Shown here: in pieces, positions 29,542 to 38,142 of the stretch
How the letters are laid out: every line of letters starts with the position of its first letter
How positions within the stretch are numbered: the first letter of the stretch is position 1
Assembly (NCBI GenBank): GCA_947494445.1
Contig: CANLVD010000010.1
Span: 1-64,000, forward strand
Direction of reading: 5' to 3'
Length of the DNA: 64,000 nt
From: an uncultured Paracoccaceae bacterium
GTDB taxonomy: Bacteria > Pseudomonadota > Alphaproteobacteria > Rhodobacterales > Rhodobacteraceae
The notes under the pieces: generated by a model
What the model was told of the DNA's origin: nothing
The model's input: the letters and a program-made list of their open reading frames with translations, nothing else
Database searches by the model: none
Program-made: the position numbers and the translations under genes

Positions 29542-30372
29542 GTGTTCAGACGCAGGGCTTCAGCCACACTCGGGGTCATGTTTGTCTCGCTGCTTCTGGG
29601 GTGTTCCAGCCCTGAGACCGAAATCCCGCTCGAATCCCGTTCCGCCAAGGATATTTTCCTGACAGCCGAGGCATTGCTGGCGGACAACCGCCCGATTGAA
29701 GCCGCTGGACTGTTTGACGAGATCGAGCGGCTTTATCCCTATTCGCCATGGGCCAAACGGGCCATGATGATGTCTGCCTTTGCTTATTACGAAGCTGGCG
29801 TTTTCGATGCCAGCCGCACAGCTGCTTCGCGGTATCTGGACTTCTTTCCAGCCGATGAGGATGCGGCTTATGCGCAGTACCTGATCGCGCTCAGCCACTA
29901 CGATCAGATCGTCGATGTCGGCCGGGATCAGGGAACAACTTTTGATGCTCTGCAGGAATTGCGCGAAACCATCGAGCGCTATCCCGACAGCGAATACACC
30001 AAATCAGCCGAGTTGAAATTCGACCTCGCCCTTGATCATCTGGCGGGCAAGGAGATGGAGATCGGGCGCTATTACCTGAAACGCGGGCACTACACCGCTG
30101 CGATCAATCGTTTCCGCGTCGTGGTCGAGGATTTCCAGACGACCAGCCACACAGCCGAAGCGCTACACAGACTGGTGGAAAGCTACCTGTCGCTTGGTCT
30201 GACCGACGAGGCTGAGACGGCCGGCGCGATCCTTGGTCACAACTATCAGGCGACCGAGTGGTATGGTGACAGTTTTGCCTTGCTGACAGGTCAGGATCTG
30301 GAACTGCGGGATCGCGGCACGGGCTGGCTCAGCCGGATTTACCGCCAGGTCATTCAGGGCAAATGGCTCTGA
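29542..30372 (+). CDS. bamD: Outer-membrane assembly lipoprotein BamD
   Basis: Predicted 276 residues from GTG 29542, which gives a compact lipoprotein signal (MFRRRASATLG, then VSLLLGC with the lipobox Cys at about residue 20). TPR-like repeats follow (ADNRPIEAAGLFDEIERLYP, MMMSAFAYYEAG, RYPDSEYTKSAELKFDLA), as in BamD/ComL. A frame open from 29479 would add 21 residues with no signal character. Anchored to the inner face of the outer membrane, it works with BamA. It precedes recN by 16 bp, the usual alphaproteobacterial order. Confidence 0.93.
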   Translation: MFRRRASATLGVMFVSLLLGCSSPETEIPLESRSAKDIFLTAEALLADNRPIEAAGLFDEIERLYPYSPWAKRAMMMSAFAYYEAGVFDASRTAASRYLDFFPADEDAAYAQYLIALSHYDQIVDVGRDQGTTFDALQELRETIERYPDSEYTKSAELKFDLALDHLAGKEMEIGRYYLKRGHYTAAINRFRVVVEDFQTTSHTAEALHRLVESYLSLGLTDEAETAGAILGHNYQATEWYGDSFALLTGQDLELRDRGTGWLSRIYRQVIQGKWL

Positions 30373-30388
30373 TCTTGCAGGCTTCGTG

Positions 30389-32041
30389 ATGCTGCGCGAT
30401 TTGTCGATCCGCAATCTGGTCTTGATCGAAGCCCTCGATTTACAGTTTCAACCTGGCCTGAATGTGCTGACCGGCGAGACGGGCGCGGGAAAGTCCATAC
30501 TGCTTGATGCACTGGGCTTCGTGTTGGGCTGGCGTGGACGCGCCGATCTTGTGCGTCAGGGTGCGACAGAGGGCGAGGTCACGGCCAGTTTCGAGTTGTC
30601 AGCCGGGCATCCGGCGCACGGGATCCTGCAAGACTTTGGCCTGCCGGATGATGACACTTTGCTGCTCAGACGTGTGAACCGGGCCGATGGGCGCAAGCAG
30701 GCCTTCGTGAACGACCGAAGGGTTACAGGCGAGGTGTTGCGCACCCTGTCCGAGACGCTGGTGGAATTGCATGGCCAGCAGGATGACAAGGGGTTGCTGG
30801 ATCCCGCCATGCACCGGCGGTTGCTCGATGGGTTCTGCGGGTTGAGCAGTGATCTGCGCAAACTTTCAAAGCTTTGGGTCGGGATGCGTGACACGCAATC
30901 CCGGCTTGAAGCCGAACAGGCGGCATTTGCGCAAGCCTCTCAGGAACTTGATTTTCTCACCCATGCGATTGAGGAGTTGCAGAAATTTGACCCGCAACCG
31001 GGGGAGGATACGGATCTGGATGCAAAACGTCGTCTGATGCAGGCCGCGAGCCGGATCAGCGAAGACGTGGCGCGTGCGGCAGAAGCGGTGAGCGCCAGTG
31101 GCGCTGAAGGGCAGATCAGCGACAGTCTGCGCTGGCTTGAGACGGCGGCAGACAAGGCAGATGGTCGGTTGGAAGAGCCGATTGCGGCGCTGGGCCGCGC
31201 ATTGAGTGAACTGGCAGAAGCAGAACAGGGCATTCGTGATCTGCTGGACCATCTGAGGTTTGACCCCACTGATCTGGAAAGCACAGAAGAGCGGCTGTTT
31301 GCCTTGCGCGCGCTTGCGCGCAAATATCAGGTACAACCTGATGACCTGCAACAGGAATGCGAACGGCTGATTGCAAAACGCGATGCAATCGGGGCTTCCG
31401 AGGCCGCATCTCAGGCATTGCTGCGCGCGGTTGAAGAGGCCCGGGACGCTTTTGATACGGCAGCCGCAAAGATCAGCGCATCCCGACGCAAAGGGGCTGG
31501 CCGACTGGACAAGGCGGTGATTGCCGAACTTGCACCCCTGAAGATGGAGCGGGCGATTTTCGCAACCGAGATCGAGCATGATCCGGAAAAGCGGACTGAA
31601 GCAGGCTGTGATCGCATCCGGTTTCAGGTGGCGACCAATCCGGGTGCTGCGGCCGGGCCCATCAACAAGATCGCCTCGGGCGGTGAGTTGTCACGCTTTC
31701 TTCTGGCGCTCAAGGTCTGCCTCACGGGGGATGCCGATGACATGACCATGATCTTTGATGAAATCGACCGTGGCGTCGGTGGTGCAACGGCTGATGCCAT
31801 CGGGCGTCGTTTGCGCAAGGTGGCTGAACAGGGACAGGTGCTTGTTGTCACCCATTCACCTCAGGTCGCAGCCCTTGGAGATCATCACTGGATGGTCAGC
31901 AAATCCATCAATAGAAACATCACGCTGACCGATGTCCGCCCCTTGTCCCACGCTGAACGCGTCGACGAGATTGCACGCATGCTTTCAGGCGATACCATAT
32001 CGGATGAGGCCCGCGCTGCGGCCAGATCCCTGCTGGACTGA
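30389..32041 (+). CDS. recN: DNA repair protein RecN
   Basis: About 550 residues, of the normal length. An N-terminal ATPase lobe starts LRDLSIRNLVLIEALDL with Walker A GETGAGKSI. A coiled coil with Q-loop VNDRRVTGEVLRTL and VELHGQQDDKGLL follows, then the C-terminal lobe with IASGGELSRFLLALK and Walker B MIFDEIDRGVGG. It is an SMC-like protein of double-strand-break repair. No LexA-box match was seen directly upstream. A GTG one codon earlier (30386) is an alternative start. Confidence 0.97.
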   Translation: MLRDLSIRNLVLIEALDLQFQPGLNVLTGETGAGKSILLDALGFVLGWRGRADLVRQGATEGEVTASFELSAGHPAHGILQDFGLPDDDTLLLRRVNRADGRKQAFVNDRRVTGEVLRTLSETLVELHGQQDDKGLLDPAMHRRLLDGFCGLSSDLRKLSKLWVGMRDTQSRLEAEQAAFAQASQELDFLTHAIEELQKFDPQPGEDTDLDAKRRLMQAASRISEDVARAAEAVSASGAEGQISDSLRWLETAADKADGRLEEPIAALGRALSELAEAEQGIRDLLDHLRFDPTDLESTEERLFALRALARKYQVQPDDLQQECERLIAKRDAIGASEAASQALLRAVEEARDAFDTAAAKISASRRKGAGRLDKAVIAELAPLKMERAIFATEIEHDPEKRTEAGCDRIRFQVATNPGAAAGPINKIASGGELSRFLLALKVCLTGDADDMTMIFDEIDRGVGGATADAIGRRLRKVAEQGQVLVVTHSPQVAALGDHHWMVSKSINRNITLTDVRPLSHAERVDEIARMLSGDTISDEARAAARSLLD

Positions 32042-32049
32042 CGCCCTGA

Positions 32050-32083
32050 AACTTCTTGGCGAAAATATCCCGGGGTCCGGGGC
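32050..32083 (-). repeat. Dispersed intergenic repeat, copy 3 (inverted)
   Basis: On the minus strand it reads GGGATATTTTCGCCAAGAAG, preceded by GGACCCC. It fits the tail of the repeat well, but the CCTCCGGCGG arm is changed to CCCCGGACCCC. It lies between the convergent recN and the flavoprotein gene. Confidence 0.6.
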
Positions 32084-32105
32084 AGCGCCCTGGCGTTTGG
32101 CGGTG

Positions 32106-33479
32106 CTAGTTTACCTCAACGGTTTTGCCTGGATTGAGGATGTTTTGCGGGTCCAGAGATTTCTTCAGCAGCCCCATCACCTGCCAGCCATCACCGTGTT
32201 CCTCAGCCATATAGCGCTTCTTGCCAAGACCTACGCCATGCTCTCCGGTGACAGTGCCGCCAAGGGCCAGTGCATGCACCGCCATCTGATGCGCCACTTC
32301 CTTGGCCCGGTCCATTTCCGACGCATCTTCCGGGTCAACGAGGATTGCGGCGTGGTAATTGCCGTCGCCCACATGACCGAGCATCGGCCCCGTCAGGCCA
32401 GCGGCATCAATGGCCGCGCGTGCACCTGTCAGGGCCTCAGCCAGTTTAGAGATCGGCACGCATATGTCCGTGGTCACTGCATAGCAGCCCGGGCGCATAG
32501 CTTTTTGTGCATAGAAAGCATTGTGCCGCATGTGCCAGAGCCTGTTGCGGTCCTCAGGTTTGTCAGACCAGTCAAAGCCGCGCCCGCCAAACTCGTCAGC
32601 AATGCTGCCCATCATCTCGGCTTGCTCCGCGACCGAGGCCCTTGATCCGTGGAACTCCAGGAACAGATGCGGGGTTTCCGGCATGTCGGTTTTGAAATAG
32701 CGGTTCAGGCATTGAACGGACACTTCGTCAATGAACTCGATCCGTGCCATTGGCAGACCCATCTGAATGGCCTGAATGACGGCATTGACCGTTTCCTCAA
32801 TGCTCTCAAACGCACAGGTGGCTGCTGATATTGCTTCTGGCTGGCCCTGCAGCCGCACGGTCAACTCCGTGATGATGCCAAGCGTGCCCTCGGATCCGAC
32901 CATCAGTTTTGTCAGATCATAGCCGGCTGAGGATTTGCGCGCGCGTGAACCGGTGCGGATCACCCGCCCGTCTGCAAGCACAACCTCCATGGCCATCACG
33001 TTTTCGCGCATGGTCCCATAACGCACAGCCGTCGTGCCGGACGCACGCGTGGCCGCCATGCCGCCAAGGGATGCATTCGCGCCTGGATCGACGGGGAAGA
33101 ATAGACCGGTTGCCCGCAGATCTTCATTCAGCTGTTCGCGTGTGACCCCAGGCTGAACAACGGCGTCAAGATCCTCCGTGTGGATTTCAAGCACGGCATT
33201 CATCTGGGACATATCAAGAGATATACCGCCCTGAATGGCCAGCGCATGGCCCTCCAGCGATGTGCCGGTGCCCCAGGCAACAATTGGACAGTTTTCAGCC
33301 GCACAGATGCGAACGATGGCCTGCACGTCGGCGGTGGAGCGGGGAAACACCACCGCATCAGGCAGGGTCGGGGCGAAATAGCTTTCATTCTGGCCGTGCA
33401 AATTGCGCACAGAAGACGCAGTTGTGACCTGATCGCCCAGAGAGGCCTTCAATGCAGCGATTGCCTTGTCTATGCTCAT
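32106..33479 (-). CDS. FAD-linked oxidase, D-lactate dehydrogenase (cytochrome)-like
   Basis: A 457-residue flavoprotein of the GlcD/Dld family. The PCMH-type FAD domain has VVFPRSTADVQAIVRIC, VAWGTGTSLEGHALA and VDPGANASLGGMAATRASG. The C-terminal cap contains GHVGDGNYHAAILVD and GTVTGEHGVGLGKKRYM, with the conserved metal/substrate His residues. It should oxidise D-lactate or a similar 2-hydroxy acid to the 2-oxo acid. It stands alone, convergent with recN. Confidence 0.9.
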   Translation of the reverse strand: MSIDKAIAALKASLGDQVTTASSVRNLHGQNESYFAPTLPDAVVFPRSTADVQAIVRICAAENCPIVAWGTGTSLEGHALAIQGGISLDMSQMNAVLEIHTEDLDAVVQPGVTREQLNEDLRATGLFFPVDPGANASLGGMAATRASGTTAVRYGTMRENVMAMEVVLADGRVIRTGSRARKSSAGYDLTKLMVGSEGTLGIITELTVRLQGQPEAISAATCAFESIEETVNAVIQAIQMGLPMARIEFIDEVSVQCLNRYFKTDMPETPHLFLEFHGSRASVAEQAEMMGSIADEFGGRGFDWSDKPEDRNRLWHMRHNAFYAQKAMRPGCYAVTTDICVPISKLAEALTGARAAIDAAGLTGPMLGHVGDGNYHAAILVDPEDASEMDRAKEVAHQMAVHALALGGTVTGEHGVGLGKKRYMAEEHGDGWQVMGLLKKSLDPQNILNPGKTVEVN

Positions 33480-33541
33480 GTCAGGGTCCCCCGGTGTTCG
33501 GGGGCAAGACTAGTGTGAGTGAGGCCCGGAGAAAAGTGCCA

Positions 33542-34057
33542 ATGACCCCCCCAGAAGACGGGCATGACGGACCCTATGATGCGCCGATCCGGATTGCCCC
33601 GCGTGCCGTGCCAGCCGAGTGGATAGACTATAACGGGCACATGAATGTTGCCTACTACACCATGGCCTTTGACCAGTCTCTTGATGTGTTTTTAGAACGC
33701 GAACTGGGGATCGGAGAGCGCTTTGTCGCAAGCGAAAGACTTGGTCCTTACGCGTTGCAGGCGCATCTGAGCTATCTTGGCGAATTGCTGGAAGGCCAGT
33801 CCTTTACCATCGAGATCCAACTGGTCGATGCCGATGCCAAACGTATGCATGTGATGCTGGTGATGCGCAACTCTAAGACCGGTGAGATTGCTGCCACCTG
33901 TGAAGAGATGCTGATGAACGTCGATCTGAAGACGCGCAAATCAGCACCCTATACGGATTGGGCCCAGACACGCATCCAGCGGCTTTTGCACGACCATGCC
34001 GATCTGGAACGCCCGGTCCAGATGGGGCAGGCCATCGGCATCCGGCGAAAGGGCTGA
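33542..34057 (+). CDS. Hot-dog fold thioesterase (betainyl-CoA thioesterase-like)
   Basis: Predicted 171 residues. EWIDYNGHMNVAYYTMAFDQ is the 4HBT-type hot-dog active-site helix, with Asp and NGHMN. Relatives with this pattern include betainyl-CoA thioesterases linked to carnitine degradation, but no carnitine genes are adjacent. ATG 33542 has GGAG about 10 bp upstream. It precedes the CLC gene by 8 bp, so they may be co-transcribed. Confidence 0.8.
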   Translation: MTPPEDGHDGPYDAPIRIAPRAVPAEWIDYNGHMNVAYYTMAFDQSLDVFLERELGIGERFVASERLGPYALQAHLSYLGELLEGQSFTIEIQLVDADAKRMHVMLVMRNSKTGEIAATCEEMLMNVDLKTRKSAPYTDWAQTRIQRLLHDHADLERPVQMGQAIGIRRKG

Positions 34058-34065
34058 CGGCGGGT

Positions 34066-35745
34066 ATGTCTTTTGCCTCTGATCTGTTGGCGCGCGGGTG
34101 GGCAAAGACCTGCAATTCCTCCTCCAAGGGCTGGCACAGTCTGAAACACAAAGGCCCCGGTCAGGTTCAGTTCTGGATCATCGCGCTGTTCATCGGCATC
34201 GCCGCCGGTGCCGGTGCGGTGCTGTTCCGTCTTGGGATCGAGATGCTGCAAGGGGCAATCTACGGGGCCACAGATGAGGAACTGGCCTCTGCCGCTGCCG
34301 ATCTGCCGTGGTTACTTCTTTTGATCGTGCCGGTCATGGGGGGGCTGGTGGTCGGTATCATTCTTCACCTTTTCACGCCTGACGGGCGCTCCCGGTCGCT
34401 TGCCCATGTGATTGAGGGAGCAGCGATACGCGATGGCCGGGTGGACAACCGCTCGGGGTTGGCCTCTACGCTGGCCTCGCTCATCACGCTGTCGACCGGT
34501 GGTTCCACCGGGCGGGAGGGTCCGGTGGTGCATCTGGGCGCAGTGATCTCATCCTATGTCTCGCGGTTGATCCATGCAGATGGCGTGACCGCGCGTGATC
34601 TGATGGGATGTGCGGCGGCGGCGGCGGTGTCGGCATCATTCAACGCACCGATTGCCGGGGCGCTTTTTGCCATGGAAGTGATCCTGCGTCATTTCGCAAT
34701 ACATGCCTTTGCCCCGATCGTCATCGCATCCGTGGCCGGAACCGTGGTCAGTCGCACACAGATGGGCAATGTGACGGAGTTCATGCTGCCCGAGGCCAAT
34801 GTGCTGCAATTCTATGTGGAACTGCCGGCTTTCATGATCCTGGGACTGATTTGTGGGTTGGTCGCTGCAATCATGATGAAAAGCATTTTTGCGGCGGAGG
34901 ACTTCGGAAATTTCGTACAGGACAAGACCCGAATGCCAGGCTGGCTGCGTCCTGCGGTGGCAGGACTCGTGCTCGGACTGATCGCGATCCTGTTCCCGCA
35001 CATTATTGGCGTGGGATATGAGACGACGTCGCGTGCGCTGACAGGAAATCTGCTGCTCTGGGAGGTCGTGGTCTTCGCCGCCGTCAAGGTGCTGGCCGTT
35101 GCCGTGACCATTGCGGGGCGGATGGGAGGTGGGGTGTTTTCACCGTCACTGATGGTGGGCGCACTGACAGGGCTTGCATTCGGTCTGATCGCAACGACCA
35201 TTGTGCCCGAATTTTCCGGGGCCGTTGGCCTTTACGCGCTTGCGGGCATGGGCGCAGTGGCGGCATCGGTCCTGGGCGCTCCGATTTCGACCACACTTAT
35301 TGTTTTCGAGTTGACCGGTGACTGGCAGACCGGTCTTGCGGTGATGGTGGCGGTGTCGCTGGCCACAGCACTTTCAACGCGGCTGGTGGACAAGTCCTTC
35401 TTCCTGACCCAAGCGGAGCGGCGCGGTGTGCATCTGGCTGCTGGTCCGCAGGAATATGTTCTGGCGACCATTTCAGTCGGGCGTCTGATGCGACCGCGGG
35501 GTGCGGAGAACAGTGCATCTGATCTGGAAGCCAACGCGTTGATGGAACAGGGCGTGATGCTGCGGCGCACGGATACGCTTGAAGGCGCGCTGCCGCTCTT
35601 TGAACGACTGAAGAGCAACTTCGTGCCGGTGGTCGAGGATCTGGAGGATGGCGGACAGGAACTGCTGGGCGCAGTCTACCACATCGATGCGCTGAAAGCC
35701 TATAATCGTGCGCTGGCCGCGATCGCCAAGGAAGAGCATTCCTGA
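34066..35745 (+). CDS. CLC-family chloride channel or transporter
   Basis: A 559-residue membrane protein with the CLC core (about 35-440) and a C-terminal cytoplasmic part resembling degraded CBS domains (about 445-559). The gating motif GREGP (Glu151) and GGGVFSPSL (354-362) are present. The helix H region reads FNAPIAGALFAMEVI, so the position of the E. coli proton glutamate Glu203 is Val205, as in CLC channels. The first selectivity motif GSGIP is not recognisable; GRSRSLAHVIEG stands there. The start was chosen at 34066 just after the thioesterase stop. Whether it is a channel or an exchanger cannot be decided from sequence alone. Confidence 0.88.
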   Translation: MSFASDLLARGWAKTCNSSSKGWHSLKHKGPGQVQFWIIALFIGIAAGAGAVLFRLGIEMLQGAIYGATDEELASAAADLPWLLLLIVPVMGGLVVGIILHLFTPDGRSRSLAHVIEGAAIRDGRVDNRSGLASTLASLITLSTGGSTGREGPVVHLGAVISSYVSRLIHADGVTARDLMGCAAAAAVSASFNAPIAGALFAMEVILRHFAIHAFAPIVIASVAGTVVSRTQMGNVTEFMLPEANVLQFYVELPAFMILGLICGLVAAIMMKSIFAAEDFGNFVQDKTRMPGWLRPAVAGLVLGLIAILFPHIIGVGYETTSRALTGNLLLWEVVVFAAVKVLAVAVTIAGRMGGGVFSPSLMVGALTGLAFGLIATTIVPEFSGAVGLYALAGMGAVAASVLGAPISTTLIVFELTGDWQTGLAVMVAVSLATALSTRLVDKSFFLTQAERRGVHLAAGPQEYVLATISVGRLMRPRGAENSASDLEANALMEQGVMLRRTDTLEGALPLFERLKSNFVPVVEDLEDGGQELLGAVYHIDALKAYNRALAAIAKEEHS

Positions 35746-35774
35746 GGCGGTCTGTACCCTAGGCCAGTGTCCGG

Positions 35775-35810
35775 ATGCCTCCGGCGGGGTATTTAGTCCA
35801 AGAAGTGAGG
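35775..35810 (+). repeat. Dispersed intergenic repeat, copy 4
   Basis: ATGCCTCCGGCGGGGTATTT, then AGTCCAAGAAGTGAGG. It lies between the convergent CLC and nuclease genes, ending one base before the stop of the nuclease gene. Confidence 0.72.
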
Positions 35811-35811
35811 T

Positions 35812-36837
35812 TTACTCGTCCACCAGATCAACGGTGACCGGATAATGGTCGGACGCATCCAGAAGAGCATCCCGCAAGTTTTGGTCACGGTAGTAGCGCG
35901 GCACATCAAAAGGGTGCCAGATCTGCCATCTGGCCTTGGGCCTCAGGTTTTTCGAGACCAGAACATAATCGAGAAGCGCTGACACAAACTGTCTGAAATC
36001 GCCGTTGTAAAACCGTGCCGTTGACAGGGTCCAGCCTTGTCGGGGATTGATCTGGACACTGGCATGCGGATCGAAAAGCTGGCGGGCGGGATCCTCGGTC
36101 GAGCCGACGATCACCTCGACCGATGAACGGCCAAACAGCGTCTCATATGCGTCCAGGCCCGGTCCGTCGTTGAGATCGCCCAGAACCACGACATCATCGC
36201 CACTGTCCAGATGATCATCGATCCTGCGTCTGAGCCAAACCGCCTGTGCCAGTTGCTTTCGTCGATTGGCAAGCGACCGGCGGGTTGCGTCTTTTTCTGA
36301 CCGTGCCCCGTGAGGGGCTTTTGACTTGTTGTGCACACCGATCAGACGCAGGCGCCTTGGGTGGGTTATCTGCAATTCCAGCGGTGGCTTTGAAAAGCGA
36401 TGCATGTCTGGTTGATCATCGACATCCGTATCGAGATAGAATTTCGTATCGAACCTTGGTGCCTTTTCCTGAGCATCGGCGTCATAGGCTGTGCCTTTGG
36501 GATCATGATGGCAGGTGATGACATCTGGATCATAAAGCGCTGCAATTTCCTGTTCGGTCCCGTTGGCAAAGCCCGTGATCGCACGTGTCTGACGCAAGCC
36601 GTAAGTCCTGGCAAAGCCTTCAAGCGCGCGGGTGGTGGAACGGGTATGACCTGTGTTTGGCGCCTCGATGATCATGACAAGATCGGCGTCCATTGCGTTC
36701 AGCACATGCGCGATGGACTTGGCCTGAGTGGCTCTGGTCGTCTTGTGCCGCCGGGAAGGTTGGTCATCGGCCTGCAGGACATCGCTGTCATCAAAGAGAT
36801 GTGAGAACCATTCGATGTTGTAGGTGGCAATGCGCAT
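35812..36837 (-). CDS. Endonuclease/exonuclease/phosphatase-family protein
   Basis: A 341-residue protein of the DNase I-like fold: RIATYNIEWF at the N terminus, IIEAPNTGHT for the metal-binding Glu region, VVVLGDLNDGPG for the catalytic Asp-Asn pair and a C-terminal ASDHYPVTVDL. No signal peptide is seen. It starts 8 bp after the stop of the TerB/DnaJ gene, so the two form an operon. The substrate may be nucleic acid or a phosphoester. Confidence 0.85.
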   Translation of the reverse strand: MRIATYNIEWFSHLFDDSDVLQADDQPSRRHKTTRATQAKSIAHVLNAMDADLVMIIEAPNTGHTRSTTRALEGFARTYGLRQTRAITGFANGTEQEIAALYDPDVITCHHDPKGTAYDADAQEKAPRFDTKFYLDTDVDDQPDMHRFSKPPLELQITHPRRLRLIGVHNKSKAPHGARSEKDATRRSLANRRKQLAQAVWLRRRIDDHLDSGDDVVVLGDLNDGPGLDAYETLFGRSSVEVIVGSTEDPARQLFDPHASVQINPRQGWTLSTARFYNGDFRQFVSALLDYVLVSKNLRPKARWQIWHPFDVPRYYRDQNLRDALLDASDHYPVTVDLVDE

Positions 36838-36845
36838 GTGAGGTT

Positions 36846-37535
36846 TCAGACCAGCGCTTTTTCAGCGCGTCTGATCTCATCCCAGGCCGCATTGATGAGG
36901 GTCATGCGTTTGGTGGCCAGTTTTATGCCTTCTTCCGGGACGCCATTGGCCATCATCCGGTCCGGATGGGTGTCGCGCACCAGCTTGCGGTAGTGATCGC
37001 GGACCTGTTGAAACGGCGTTCCGGGGTTGAGGCCCAGCACAGTATAAGGATCGGCCACAGCGCCGGGAACATAGCGGGCCTGAAGTGAGCGGAAAACCAG
37101 TTCCGGCAGCTCAAACTCATCGGCGACCACGCGCAGAAAATCCTCTTCCAGACAGTGGTATTCGCCATCGGCCATGGAGATGTGAAAAAGGCCCTCCATC
37201 AGGTTTTCCAGTACTTCGCGGTCATGTTCGAACATCGCGGCAATCCGGCGGGCGTAAAGCTCGAAACCGGCCACATCCTTGCGCGCCAGATCGAAGACGC
37301 GTGCGGCCTGAGCGGTGTCTTCCTCGGCAACCTGAAAGACCTCGCGAAAAGCCATGACCTCGTCGCGGGTGACCAGACCGTCTGCCTTGGCCATCTTTGC
37401 ACCAAGCGAAATCACTGCGATGGTAAAGGCCACCGTCCGTTCGGGTGGTGCGCGCAGCAGATCGAAGATCGCCGAGAGGCTTTCGCCCTTGGCCAGTGCG
37501 CTCAAGGCGTCAGATATGCGGGTCCAGATTGACAT
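36846..37535 (-). CDS. TerB- and J-domain protein (DjlA-like)
   Basis: A 229-residue protein. Residues about 30-150 are an all-helical TerB-like region with acidic residues (ISLGAKMAKADGLVTRDE, SMADGEYHCLEEDFL). Residues about 165-229 form a J domain (DPYTVLGLNPGTP, with the HPD motif in DTHPDRMM). This is the domain order of DjlA, a DnaK co-chaperone, but no N-terminal membrane anchor is evident. Confidence 0.88.
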   Translation of the reverse strand: MSIWTRISDALSALAKGESLSAIFDLLRAPPERTVAFTIAVISLGAKMAKADGLVTRDEVMAFREVFQVAEEDTAQAARVFDLARKDVAGFELYARRIAAMFEHDREVLENLMEGLFHISMADGEYHCLEEDFLRVVADEFELPELVFRSLQARYVPGAVADPYTVLGLNPGTPFQQVRDHYRKLVRDTHPDRMMANGVPEEGIKLATKRMTLINAAWDEIRRAEKALV

Positions 37536-37574
37536 GTGCGAAAGGGTAGCCTGCCGGGCAGTCAGGCAAAAGGG

Positions 37575-38078
37575 TCAAATGGCAGCGGGGAGGCTTTTCT
37601 GCAGAAGATGCAGATCAAGCCATTCGCCAGACTTGTATCCTACGCCTTTCAGGCAGCCAGCAGCGCTGTAGCCCGCGTTTTTAAAGAAGCCGAGAGCGCG
37701 CGGATTGGATGAGGATATGCCTGCGATAAGGGTGCAGATGTCGCGCCCGGTGGCAACGGATTCAAGGCGATCCAGCAAAGCCTGAGCGATCCCGCAGCCT
37801 TGAGCCTGTGGTGTCAGATAGATGGACAGTTCAGCCGTGTGAGCGTAGCCGGGGCCTGCGCGAAAGGGTCCAAATGTAGCAAAGCCCGCGAATTTTGGCG
37901 TCGAGGCCGTGAGCAGGATTTGCGTCTTGAGCAGGTCGAGCACATCCGCTTCTGTCTTCTCGATACTCGTGAACGTGTGGGTGGTGTTGCGGATGGTATC
38001 ATTCCACAGGGCGGCTATGGCCGGTGCCTCTTCCGGCAGGCTGATGTGGATGTCTGGCAGCGGTTCCATAGCCTGCAT
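37575..38078 (-). CDS. GNAT-family N-acetyltransferase (phosphinothricin acetyltransferase-like)
   Basis: About 167 residues from ATG 38078; starts at 38117 or 38069 are possible, as no ribosome-binding site is clear. HISLPEEAPAIAALWNDTIR at the start, AELSIYLTPQAQGCGIAQAL (CoA site) and SSSNPRALGFFKNAGY are typical of Pat/Bar-like GNATs. It is divergent from the oxoprolinase gene over about 65 bp. Confidence 0.82.
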   Translation of the reverse strand: MQAMEPLPDIHISLPEEAPAIAALWNDTIRNTTHTFTSIEKTEADVLDLLKTQILLTASTPKFAGFATFGPFRAGPGYAHTAELSIYLTPQAQGCGIAQALLDRLESVATGRDICTLIAGISSSNPRALGFFKNAGYSAAGCLKGVGYKSGEWLDLHLLQKSLPAAI

Positions 38079-38142
38079 CAGGATCAGATTGAAAGCCCCC
38101 GGGCAAGCCCCTATCAATCAGGAGTGACTGACGGAAGGGACG

